A stretch of DNA of 7,055 nt, from assembly GCA_031272565.1 (NCBI GenBank), contig JAISTN010000097.1:1-7055 (forward strand). Reading direction: 5' to 3'. Made by a program: the position numbers and the translations under genes. Shown here piece after piece: positions 1 through 6,017 of this stretch (positions within the stretch are counted from its first letter, which is position 1; each line of letters starts with the position of its first letter). The notes under the pieces are model-generated. The model did no database searches. It was not told the origin of the DNA and saw only the letters and a list, made by a program, of their open reading frames with translations. The stretch is from Bifidobacteriaceae bacterium (lineage in GTDB: Bacteria > Actinomycetota > Actinomycetes > Actinomycetales > WQXJ01).

Positions 1-1298
1 TCATGCAGGTCGATGGCGCCCAGGACGGCATCGGAAAAAGCCTCCTGTTCCGCCAGTGAACCCAACGACGTGATCGAGCCGGCCGAATGGTCCTGATAGA
101 CCTCAACCGCCGTGCCCCGGGCCAGGGCTATATCAAGGGCCTGGCGGGCCTGGCGGGCGGACAGCGGGGAATCCGCCACCCGGGTCCGGTCGCCTACGCC
201 GATGGTCACCTTGTCGTTCGGTTCCAGCACGCCCGCCAGGGCGTGGGTCAAGTCCAACTTGGGCGGGTCGCACAGGACCAGCCACACCGTGTCGCCAATC
301 CTGGAATAGAGTGACTGGTCAACCAGGTCCATCACCGCCACCGCCATGGCCCGCAGCGGCGCCAATTGGTCCGCATGCAGGGCCACCACCTGCACCTTCG
401 ATGGCTCAATGCCCATGTCGCGCAGGGCCAACACCGCCTGGGGGGCCTCGCCGGCCGAGGACAGCAACCGGTCCACCTGTTCCTTCTTCTGCGACCGGTG
501 GTGTGCGCCCAGCGCGTGGTGCCGGTCCAGCAGCAAGCCCAGAATCGGGGTGGCCACCTTGATGGCCGTCTGTTGCACCGGTTCCAGCGGCCCGCTACCG
601 TGCACCACCAGCACGCCGCGCAGCAACCCGCCAAACGACAGCGGCTGGGCGGCGTAGAAACTGCCGGAGTGCTCCGTGGACAACGAACCATTTGGTTTGG
701 CCAGCACCCGGCGCACGATATCGCCCCGCAACTGCGTATCAACCTCAAAGCTGGCGGGGGTCAACGCCCGCAAGAAGCGGTCAAACACGATCGCCTCAAT
801 GTGGGCGTGGTCATGCAACCGCTCCACCACCCGGCGCAGGCCCTCGGCGCTGGCGGCGGCCGCGGACAATGACACGTGCAGGTCGATGGTGGAACGCAGC
901 GGCCCGTTGGCCTCGGTGTTGAGGGCATCCGCCACCACCTTGACCACCGACTGCAGTGGAGTGTCGGCCGGCACGTCCAGCAGGGGCAGGCCTAGAGCCT
1001 CGGCCACCGAGATCAGTCCGGCGGGGATGGCGTGATGCGGCATGCCCTGTCCGGTCGACATGCCCAGTGCTGCCACCGGCAGGTGAACCAGACGGCGGCA
1101 ATACTGTTCCCAGCCGTCATCGTCCAGGTTCAAGCCCAAACCGGTGGTGAGCAGCAGTTCGCCGCCCTCCAGCCAGGGGGTGGGGTCTTTCAGTTCGGAA
1201 ACGTGCGCCCAGCGGATGGGCCGGTCGATGTGCTCAAAACCGGTCAGCAAGCGCAAACCAAGGCGGGAAGCAGCGAGCACGTCTCGCAGTGCGACCAT
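1..1298 (-). CDS. PucR-family transcriptional regulator, C-terminus cut by window edge
   Basis: The minus strand is open from an ATG at 1298 to the left edge: 432 full codons, no stop. Residues 1-125 match the PucR N-terminal domain: a start reading MVALRDVLAA, then RPIRWAHVSEL (26-36) and the stretch PTPWLEGGELLLTTGL (39-54), the family's hallmark block. Residues about 280-405 resemble the CdaR GGDEF-like domain, ending in ARQARQALDIALARG (381-395). The C-terminal helix-turn-helix that binds DNA in this family should follow residue 432 and lies outside the window, so DNA binding is assumed from family. Known members are cytoplasmic activators or repressors of purine, amino acid and other nitrogen-compound catabolism. 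GAAAGG six nt before the ATG serves as ribosome binding site, and the PucR domain begins right at this Met. The gene follows the transporter/M24 unit in the same direction but is separated from it by a strong terminator, so it probably has its own promoter. Regulation of the neighbouring operon is an inference from position. Confidence 0.9.
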   Translation of the reverse strand, partial: MVALRDVLAASRLGLRLLTGFEHIDRPIRWAHVSELKDPTPWLEGGELLLTTGLGLNLDDDGWEQYCRRLVHLPVAALGMSTGQGMPHHAIPAGLISVAEALGLPLLDVPADTPLQSVVKVVADALNTEANGPLRSTIDLHVSLSAAAASAEGLRRVVERLHDHAHIEAIVFDRFLRALTPASFEVDTQLRGDIVRRVLAKPNGSLSTEHSGSFYAAQPLSFGGLLRGVLVVHGSGPLEPVQQTAIKVATPILGLLLDRHHALGAHHRSQKKEQVDRLLSSAGEAPQAVLALRDMGIEPSKVQVVALHADQLAPLRAMAVAVMDLVDQSLYSRIGDTVWLVLCDPPKLDLTHALAGVLEPNDKVTIGVGDRTRVADSPLSARQARQALDIALARGTAVEVYQDHSAGSITSLGSLAEQEAFSDAVLGAIDLH

Positions 1299-1427
1299 AG
1301 TGCGCCTTTCACCTGGATCCAGCCAACCTGGCATTTTACCGGGCGCTGCGCTCCATGTTACAGCGTTGGCCCAAGCCCCCACCGGGTTGCCCGCTATCAG
1401 GTGCGGGCGAGGCTTGGGGGAAAAAAG
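1299..1427 (-). promoter_or_regulatory. Upstream region of the PucR-type regulator with candidate -10 and dyads
   Basis: No gene lies here. On the minus strand TAAAAT (plus positions 1333-1338) is a plausible -10 box 34 nt before the regulator's ATG; no convincing -35 was found at 16-18 nt. Between it and the start codon sits a perfect 10-bp palindrome, CTGGATCCAG (1313-1322). Further up is a nested inverted repeat: CCCAAGCC (1370-1377) with GGCTTGGG (1411-1418) outside, GCCCGC (1389-1394) with GCGGGC (1403-1408) inside. These could be operator half-sites or a structured element. Neither has a recognised consensus, so the assignment is positional. Confidence 0.35.
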
Positions 1428-1463
1428 GCGTCCCCGCCCTCAGACCCATGAGGGCGGGGACGC
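1421..1463 (-). terminator. Rho-independent terminator ending the importer/M24 operon
   Basis: GCGTCCCCGCCCTCA (1428-1442) and TGAGGGCGGGGACGC (1449-1463) form a perfect 15-bp GC-rich stem with a 6-nt loop. Read on the minus strand, the stem is followed after one C by six T (plus-strand AAAAAA, 1421-1426), the classic intrinsic terminator layout. It starts 40 nt past the M24 gene's stop codon and is oriented to end that transcript. It separates the operon from the regulator gene downstream. Confidence 0.9.
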
Positions 1464-1503
1464 GGCGCAGGTCCACACGGCGGATGATGGGAGACCGCCG
1501 GCC

Positions 1504-2697
1504 TCAACGGACGGTGCGCAGTTCGTTACGTTCGATTGATGAGAGGTTGACCGGGCCGTCCTCCGTCACCAGGATGTGCTCCTCGACGGCGAATACGCCC
1601 AGGCCGGTCGGGTCATACAGCCACGGCTCCACCGACAGGATCATGCCGGCCTTCAACGGGTCGGTGCAGTACGGGGTCAGCATGGGCGGCTCGTGCAGAT
1701 CCAGACCCAGGGTGTGGCCAATCATGTCCAAGGTGGGCAGGCCGGATTCCTTGATGATGGCTTCCGAGGCAAAGAACACGTCACAAGCCCGGACACCGGG
1801 ACGGCACAGGGCGATGGCCGCATCCTGGGCCCGCACCACCACGTCCCAGACTTCCTCATGGCGGGCGGTCGGCTTGCCGAACAGCACCGTGTAGGCCACG
1901 TCCGTGACGTAGCCGTTGAACAGGGCGCCAGTGTCGATTACCAGCAGGTCGTTCTCGATGAACGCCCGGTTCTGGGGGTGCGAATCAGAGCAGTGGTAGC
2001 GGTTGCCGCCGGCCCGGATGTTGCGGAACGAAGTGTCTTCCGCACCGCCATCGATCATCTCTTTGGCTAGCTGGTTGCCCACCTCGATCTCGGTTTCGCC
2101 CAGGTGCAGGTCCCGGAACATGGCCAAGATGGCCCGGTCGGTCACACCCGTCAACCACTTCATGCGCTCGATCTCGCGCTCCGACTTGATGGTGCGGCAA
2201 CCCCAAACCACGTTGGCGGCGGACAGGATTTCGCCCCCACCAACCAGCTCAGCCATCACCTTGATGTAGTCGTCCGTGTTCCACAGGGGCTGTAGGTTCT
2301 GGCCCCGCTCGAAGCCGATGCGGGCGTCCTTGCCGCCCGCTTCCCGGACCGCCGCGATCAACACGTCCGCGAACTCGCGAGGAGCGGCGTGCGGCTCTTC
2401 GAAGAAGTGAATGTTGTCGATCCAGCAGGTGGACCAGGCGGTGCCGGCAAAGAAGCGGGGAATCACCAGGATGGGGGCCTTGGTCCGGTGCAGCACCACG
2501 GCCGCGGTGGGGAAGGACTTGGACGCCCAGTGCCCGGTCAGGAAGCCTGAGAAGTACTCGACGTTCTCCTTCTGGGTCAGGACCACAACGTCCAGACCCT
2601 CCGCTGCCATCAGCCCTTGGGCACGCTCCACGCGGGCGGAGTATTCATCGGCCGGGAAATCGGCCCACAAGAGTCGCGTTTCTTCAGTGAATGCCAT
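1504..2697 (-). CDS. M24-family metallohydrolase (Xaa-Pro peptidase/creatinase superfamily)
   Basis: A 397-residue protein, the usual length for prolidase/creatinase-like M24 proteins. Residues about 18-160 form a creatinase-type N-terminal domain (SARVERAQGLMAAEGLDVVV, 20-39). Residues about 175-385 form the pita-bread catalytic domain. The five expected metal ligands are present: D255 (VIDTGA), D266 (VTDVAYT), H328 (GHTLGLDLHE), E357 (SVEPW) and E372 (VEEHILVTEDG). H335, and probably H240 in SDSHPQN, match the conserved catalytic histidines. Intact ligands argue for a metal-dependent hydrolase cleaving Xaa-Pro or a related amide bond, rather than true creatinase, which lacks this metal site. 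Ectoine hydrolase and dimethylsulfoniopropionate lyase DddP also belong to this superfamily, so the substrate is open. There is no signal peptide, so it is cytoplasmic. It is the last gene of the importer operon, 151 nt after the binding-protein gene. No strong Shine-Dalgarno precedes the ATG, and a hairpin lies 44-88 nt upstream, suggesting its expression is set separately. Confidence 0.88.
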   Translation of the reverse strand: MAFTEETRLLWADFPADEYSARVERAQGLMAAEGLDVVVLTQKENVEYFSGFLTGHWASKSFPTAAVVLHRTKAPILVIPRFFAGTAWSTCWIDNIHFFEEPHAAPREFADVLIAAVREAGGKDARIGFERGQNLQPLWNTDDYIKVMAELVGGGEILSAANVVWGCRTIKSEREIERMKWLTGVTDRAILAMFRDLHLGETEIEVGNQLAKEMIDGGAEDTSFRNIRAGGNRYHCSDSHPQNRAFIENDLLVIDTGALFNGYVTDVAYTVLFGKPTARHEEVWDVVVRAQDAAIALCRPGVRACDVFFASEAIIKESGLPTLDMIGHTLGLDLHEPPMLTPYCTDPLKAGMILSVEPWLYDPTGLGVFAVEEHILVTEDGPVNLSSIERNELRTVR

Positions 2698-2740
2698 GGC
2701 TCAACGATCGCTTTCTAAGGGGTGTTGGACGGGGATTTGG

Positions 2741-2785
2741 TCAGCCGGTTGGCCCGGGGGGGTTGTCCCCGGACCAACCGGCTGA
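2741..2785 (-). terminator. Intercistronic hairpin, possible partial terminator or mRNA stabiliser
   Basis: TCAGCCGGTTGG (2741-2752) pairs perfectly with CCAACCGGCTGA (2774-2785). After one C/A mismatch, CCGGGG (2754-2759) pairs with CCCCGG (2767-2772) around a 7-nt loop, giving about 18 paired positions. On the minus strand it lies about 64 nt after the binding-protein stop and 44 nt before the M24 start. It is followed by CCAAATCCCC, not a U run, so it is not a canonical intrinsic terminator. It may stabilise the upstream message or reduce read-through into the M24 gene. Two smaller dyads precede it in the transcript: CCCTATAGGG (2803-2812) and GTGGC-CGT-GCCAC (2790-2802). Confidence 0.55.
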
Positions 2786-2848
2786 TTGTGTGGCCGTGCC
2801 ACCCCTATAGGGCGGGAAGGGAGCGGCGCGGCCCGCTGTGGGACTCTT

Positions 2849-3934
2849 CTACTTGGTTGGATCGGTGTAGGTCTTGACGTCAGGGCTCTCTTCGAAGACC
2901 TGGTCGATGTACTTGTTGGTCCAGGCCTTGGAGGCATCGGTGTCTTCTTCGATCTCACCGTTGGACAGCAGGGCGTCCTTCAAGAAGGTCCACTGGTCGG
3001 CCGGGTGGTAGCCCAGGCCGTTGGTGGCGGTGAAATCGGTGGCGATGAACTGCTGGTCCAGCAGCCAGGTGGCCTCAAGGTTGTCGGCCGTCACGCCGCC
3101 GGTGATGGACGCCATGTCCTCGGCCGCCTGGCGCGGGTTTTCAACCGTGAACTTGATGCCCTTGATGGAAGCCCGCACAAACCGCTTGACCAGGTCTTCG
3201 TTCTCCGACACCCACTTTTCATCCGCGAACAGGCAGGTGGACGGGGCCAGGTAGCCGGCATCGGCAAACGTCATGATGTTGACGTGGCCGTTCAGTTCCG
3301 GAATGCCCGCCAGGTTGCCCAGGAAGGTCAGGGCGGCGTCGATCTCACCCGAGGACATGGCCGCAAACTGGGCGCCCGGGCTCATGTTGACGAACGTGAC
3401 CGCGTCCTTGCTGATGCCCTGCAGCTCCAGGGCAGCTTCGAAGCCGACGTGGCCGGAACTGGCAGCGGTGCCGCCAACCGACTTGCCGATCAGGGACTCC
3501 CAAGTGTCCAGACCCGAATCCTCCATGGTGATGACCGCACCGGGTTGGTTCTCGTATTCCTGCATCACGGAGATGACGTTGATGCCGCGCGAGCGGGCAC
3601 TGATGACGTGTGAAGCCTCGCCGGTGGCGAAGTTGACTTCACCGGCCGCCACCAACTGGACGCCCACGGCGCCGCCGTTGCCGGCCTGGTCGATCAAGCG
3701 GATGCCTTCTTCCTCGTAGAAGCCCTCCACTTTGGCAGCGGCGAAGGGCAGGGTGATCTGGTCCGGCACCCAGCTATGGCGCAGGGTGACGGTGACGAGT
3801 TCGCCATCACTCGAGGCGCTGGAGTCGGACGACCCCTTGCTGCCTGAGGAGCACCCAACGACAGCCAGCGCCGCCGTCAGGGTGAACCCGACCATCGCCA
3901 AGAGTTGGTGGCGCTTCATTCGCGTAGCACTCAT
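2849..3934 (-). CDS. ABC transporter substrate-binding lipoprotein (SsuA/NMT1/THI5-like)
   Basis: A 361-residue periplasmic-binding-type protein that should capture the substrate outside the membrane and deliver it to the permease encoded upstream. The N-terminus is a lipoprotein signal: basic MKRHQ (6-10), a hydrophobic stretch (11-26) and lipobox VVGC (25-28), with C28 as lipidation site. A Ser/Gly/Asp-rich linker (29-44) follows. The fold begins at VTVTLRHSWVPDQITLPFAA (47-66), then KVEGFYEEEGIRL, the family's ligand-side start, and a central GKSVGGTAASSG segment. This pattern is typical of binding proteins for nitrate, alkanesulfonates, taurine and pyrimidine precursors of thiamine. The family match does not identify the ligand. 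The ATG at 3934 is chosen because AGAGGAA lies 7 nt before it; the in-frame ATG at 3919 has no such site. The gene starts 107 nt after the permease stop. Its good ribosome site fits the need for more binding protein than membrane parts. Confidence 0.9.
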   Translation of the reverse strand: MSATRMKRHQLLAMVGFTLTAALAVVGCSSGSKGSSDSSASSDGELVTVTLRHSWVPDQITLPFAAAKVEGFYEEEGIRLIDQAGNGGAVGVQLVAAGEVNFATGEASHVISARSRGINVISVMQEYENQPGAVITMEDSGLDTWESLIGKSVGGTAASSGHVGFEAALELQGISKDAVTFVNMSPGAQFAAMSSGEIDAALTFLGNLAGIPELNGHVNIMTFADAGYLAPSTCLFADEKWVSENEDLVKRFVRASIKGIKFTVENPRQAAEDMASITGGVTADNLEATWLLDQQFIATDFTATNGLGYHPADQWTFLKDALLSNGEIEEDTDASKAWTNKYIDQVFEESPDVKTYTDPTK

Positions 3935-3941
3935 GAAAGTG

Positions 3942-3948
3942 TTCCTCT
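3942..3948 (-). promoter_or_regulatory. Ribosome binding site of the binding-protein gene
   Basis: AGAGGAA on the minus strand, 7 nt before the ATG at 3934. It decides for this start over the in-frame ATG five codons later. Confidence 0.75.
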
Positions 3949-3960
3949 TTTCTAACGTGG

Positions 3961-3983
3961 TGGCCCCGCCCCTTGCGGGACCA
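3961..3983 (-). repeat. Small hairpin between permease and binding-protein genes
   Basis: TGGCCCCGC (3961-3969) and GCGGGACCA (3975-3983) pair over 8 of 9 positions with one C/A mismatch, around a CCCTT loop. It lies in the 107-nt gap between the permease stop and the binding-protein start, with no U run behind it. A processing or stabilising role is possible, as is chance in GC-rich sequence. Confidence 0.35.
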
Positions 3984-4041
3984 TCTTGGGGGACTTGTGG
4001 AGTTGGGTTAGGGGCAGTTCCCGGAAGAACCTGAGGCCTGC

Positions 4042-4857
4042 CTAGGCGGATGCTTGGGCGCCCTCGGCCGTTTGACGGTTGCCTAGTAGCAGGCGGCCAA
4101 TCAAGCGGACGAAGTAGTAGAAGGCCATGCCCAGAATCGACACGGCCAGCAACACGGCGAAGACTTCCTCCGTAGCAATGCGGGAGGAAGCCATCTGGAT
4201 TTCGAAGCCAAGGCCCTCACGGGCGGCGATGAACTCACCGACGATGGCGCCCACGGCGGCCAGTGAGCTGCCCACCTCCAGGCCGGCCACGATGGACGGC
4301 AGGGCGTATGGGACCAGGATGTAGTAGAAGCGCTGGGGGGACGAGGCCGAAACCGAGTGCATCATCTCTAGCAGGTTCTGGTCGACACCTTCGAAGCCCA
4401 CCAGGGTGTTGACCAGGACTGGGAACAAGCAGATCAGCGCCGTGATGGCGATGATGGACTTCTGCCCGGTGCCAAACCAGATGATGAAGACGGGGGCCAG
4501 GGCCACCTTGGGGACGGTCTGCAGGAAGACGGCCGCCGGGTAGAGGATTTTGCGCAGGATCTTGGAGTAGTAGATGCCCAGGGCGCAGACAAAGCCGATC
4601 AGCGAACCCAGCAGGAAGCCCAGCACCAGTGCCCGGCCGGTGACCCAGGAATTGTGGAGCAGCAGGTCCCAGTTCTTCTTGATCGACCGGCCAATCATGG
4701 ACGGACCGGGCAGAATGTAACGTTCCACCTTGCCGGCCCGGGAGGCGATGTCCCACACCACCAGCAAGCCAACATAGAAGAGGGTGGCGGGCAGGGCGCT
4801 CAGCACTGCCTGCCCAATGCGGGTGAGCGTCCTGGACTTCTTTGGGTGTTCAGCCAT
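4042..4857 (-). CDS. ABC transporter permease (SsuC/TauC/ThiX-like)
   Basis: A 271-residue inner-membrane subunit, the normal size for this family, presumably forming a homodimer channel. Six hydrophobic segments are visible at about 19-39, 74-96, 107-128, 134-154, 186-210 and 232-254, typical of binding-protein-dependent transporters. ILPGPSMI (48-55) resembles the Pro-rich segment common in SsuC-type permeases. The cytoplasmic EAA loop that docks on the ATPase is EMMHSVSASSPQRFYYILVP (164-183), followed by YALPSIVAGLEVG. The usual glycine of the motif is serine here (S170); the rest of the loop is well kept. The start codon overlaps the ATPase stop by 8 nt (ATGGCTGA), which indicates translational coupling and equal dosage of the two subunits. 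The C-terminal tail (257-271) is short and hydrophilic. No substrate specificity can be inferred from this subunit alone. Confidence 0.92.
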   Translation of the reverse strand: MAEHPKKSRTLTRIGQAVLSALPATLFYVGLLVVWDIASRAGKVERYILPGPSMIGRSIKKNWDLLLHNSWVTGRALVLGFLLGSLIGFVCALGIYYSKILRKILYPAAVFLQTVPKVALAPVFIIWFGTGQKSIIAITALICLFPVLVNTLVGFEGVDQNLLEMMHSVSASSPQRFYYILVPYALPSIVAGLEVGSSLAAVGAIVGEFIAAREGLGFEIQMASSRIATEEVFAVLLAVSILGMAFYYFVRLIGRLLLGNRQTAEGAQASA

Positions 4858-5632
4858 TTTGTTCCAGCATCTCCCTCAACTTGGCAGTGGCCTGCAAGAA
4901 CCTGGGGTCTTGCCGGTGTTCGACAACACGGGGACGTTCGAGCGTGATGGGAACCAGTTCCTGGACGTAGGTAGGCCGGGCGGCCATTGCCAGGACGGTC
5001 GTTGACAGCAGCACGGCTTCTTCGATCGAGTGGGTAATGAAGATGACGGTCTTCTTCGCTTCCGCCCAGATGCGGAGCAGTTCAAAACCCATCCGGTCGC
5101 GGGTGATCAGGTCGAGCGCCCCGAACGGTTCATCCATGATCAGCACGCCCGGGTCATAGGACAGCGCCCGGGCGATGGCGGCCCGGTGCTGCATGCCGCC
5201 CGAAAGCTGGTCTGGCCGGTGGTTGGCAAAGTCCGCCAGACCCACCAGGTCCAGCAGTTCCATGGCCCGCTCGCGCTTCTTGGCCCTGGGCCAGCCCAGC
5301 ACGTCCAGCGGCAGCGTCACGTTCTTCAAGACCGACCGCCAGGCCACCAGGGTGGGGCGCTGGAAGACAAAACCGATGCGCCGGTGCCCGCGGGCCACCG
5401 AGGGCGATTCGCCGTCAATGGTGATCTCACCCGAGGTGGGCGCCAGCAGGTCGCCGATCATCCGGGCCACTGTTGTCTTGCCGCAGCCTGAAGGCCCAAT
5501 CAAGGACACGAAACTGCCGGACGGCACGTCAAAGGAGACGTCTGCCACGGCCTCTGTCGTCCCGTCCTTGGTGACGAAGGTCTTGGAGACGTGCTCAACG
5601 TGGATGGCAGCTCCTGCACCCATGTCTGTCAT
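4850..5632 (-). CDS. ABC transporter ATP-binding protein (SsuB/TauB/ThiZ-like)
   Basis: A 260-residue ATPase that powers import through the permease. The motifs are complete and in order: Walker A GPSGCGKT (46-53), Q-loop FQRPTLVAWRSVLKNV (90-105), signature LSGGMQHR (143-150), Walker B VLIMDEP (163-169), D-loop GALD (171-174) and switch histidine H201 (FITHSIEEA). The WRSVLKNV segment after the Q-loop is typical of the nitrate/sulfonate/taurine group. The frame is open upstream to an ATG at 5800, but the first 56 residues of that version are Arg/Pro-rich and unlike any ABC ATPase. The ATG at 5632 is chosen because GGAGGA lies just before it and the length then equals that of SsuB-like proteins. 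A second in-frame ATG at 5623 is possible but worse placed. This is the first gene of the operon, facing a 385-nt divergent regulatory gap. Confidence 0.93.
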   Translation of the reverse strand: MTDMGAGAAIHVEHVSKTFVTKDGTTEAVADVSFDVPSGSFVSLIGPSGCGKTTVARMIGDLLAPTSGEITIDGESPSVARGHRRIGFVFQRPTLVAWRSVLKNVTLPLDVLGWPRAKKRERAMELLDLVGLADFANHRPDQLSGGMQHRAAIARALSYDPGVLIMDEPFGALDLITRDRMGFELLRIWAEAKKTVIFITHSIEEAVLLSTTVLAMAARPTYVQELVPITLERPRVVEHRQDPRFLQATAKLREMLEQNG

Positions 5633-5635
5633 GGT

Positions 5636-5641
5636 TCCTCC
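5636..5641 (-). promoter_or_regulatory. Ribosome binding site fixing the ATPase start
   Basis: GGAGGA on the minus strand, 3 nt (4 nt from GGAGG) before the ATG at 5632. This is a near-consensus Shine-Dalgarno with slightly short spacing, and it supports the 260-residue form over the 316-residue extension. Confidence 0.75.
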
Positions 5642-5801
5642 AGGCGCACACCGGGGTGTTGCTTCGCTGCGAACCTCGCCGGTGTTCGCTGTTCGCGCTC
5701 GGTGAACCGATGCTATGGGGAGGGCCCGACCTGGCCTTTTGACGGTTTGTATGGCAACCCCCCCCGGTCTGGACAACACGTCCAGCCGCGGCGACTCCAA
5801 G

Positions 5802-5817
5802 TGTGACCTTCGTCACA
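5802..5817. promoter_or_regulatory. CRP/GlxR-type operator, TGTGA-N6-TCACA
   Basis: TGTGACCTTCGTCACA is a perfect match to the symmetric consensus TGTGA-N6-TCACA bound by cAMP-receptor-type regulators (CRP in many bacteria, GlxR and Rv3676-type Crp in actinobacteria). It lies 169 nt before the ATPase start and 200 nt before the PBP start. Relative to the weak minus-strand promoter candidate, its centre falls near -68, in the range of class I activation sites, but that promoter is itself uncertain. Carbon-source control of the importer operon, the PBP gene or both is inferred. Confidence 0.6.
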
Positions 5818-6003
5818 TCTGGGCAAGTCTCTGACCTGCGGTTTTATCCGAAAGGCGACACTGTGGTAGCCGTCCGGCACCCCCCTCAGCGTTATTACCC
5901 ACCGGGGGGGCGATTTTACGTGCGGGAAACCTGGTCCCACCAGGCCAGAAACCCCGCCGGCGGGCGGCATCGGGCACTACCAAGACCGTCCCGGCGGGAA
6001 CGT

Positions 6004-6010
6004 GGAGAAG
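6004..6010 (+). promoter_or_regulatory. Ribosome binding site of the PBP gene
   Basis: GGAGAAG, 7 nt before the ATG at 6018. It favours this start over the in-frame GTG at 6081, which is preceded by the weaker AGGAAAC. Confidence 0.6.
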
Positions 6011-6017
6011 CCGTGAA

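Larger units (their letters stand above)
5633..6017. promoter_or_regulatory. Divergent intergenic region between importer operon and PBP gene
   Basis: This 385-nt stretch has no convincing gene and must carry the promoters for both directions. Besides the CRP-type dyad it contains CTGGAC-AACAC-GTCCAG (5769-5785), CCTGGT-CCC-ACCAGG (5930-5944), the 12-bp palindrome CCCGCCGGCGGG (5953-5964), an 8-C run (5758-5765) and a 7-G run (5904-5910). On the minus strand TTGTCC (plus 5771-5776) and CATACA (plus 5748-5753), 17 nt apart, are a weak promoter candidate for the importer operon. No clear plus-strand promoter was found. Confidence 0.5.

Noticed and set aside
366..872. 168-residue plus-strand frame inside the regulator gene, and a 138-residue minus frame at 332-748
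   Set aside because: Both overlap the PucR-type gene in other frames. Translations are His/Gln/Arg- or Cys/Trp/Arg-rich and resemble no protein.
1355..2070. Plus-strand frames opposite the M24 gene and its terminator (1355-1894, 1576-2070)
   Set aside because: They are antisense to a complete M24 gene and one reads straight through the terminator. No ribosome site or domain was seen.
2786..3613. 275-residue open frame on the plus strand, antisense to the binding-protein gene
   Set aside because: It lies fully opposite a well-recognised gene. Its Gly/Val/Arg-rich translation is what a GC-rich antisense frame gives, and no domain is recognisable.
4235..4756. 173-residue minus-strand frame within the permease gene
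   Set aside because: It is an out-of-frame shadow of the permease, rich in Gly/Pro/Arg/His and without membrane segments.
5030..5705. Plus-strand frames opposite the ATPase gene (5030-5491, 5175-5705)
   Set aside because: They are antisense to a gene with every ABC motif intact, and no recognisable domain is present.
5739..5744. TTGACG as a -35 box for the plus-strand PBP gene
   Set aside because: The expected -10 position 16-18 nt later is a run of C and G, with no TANNNT-like hexamer.
5633..5800. Upstream in-frame extension of the ATPase to an ATG at 5800 (56 extra residues)
   Set aside because: The extension is Arg/Pro-rich with no similarity to ABC ATPases, has no ribosome site, and would run into the promoter region. 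The ATG at 5632 has a near-consensus Shine-Dalgarno and gives the family length.
5880..5910. C-run (5880-5885) and G-run (5904-5910) as a hairpin terminator
   Set aside because: Only 6-7 pairs with an 18-nt loop, no U run on either strand, and no gene ending there.
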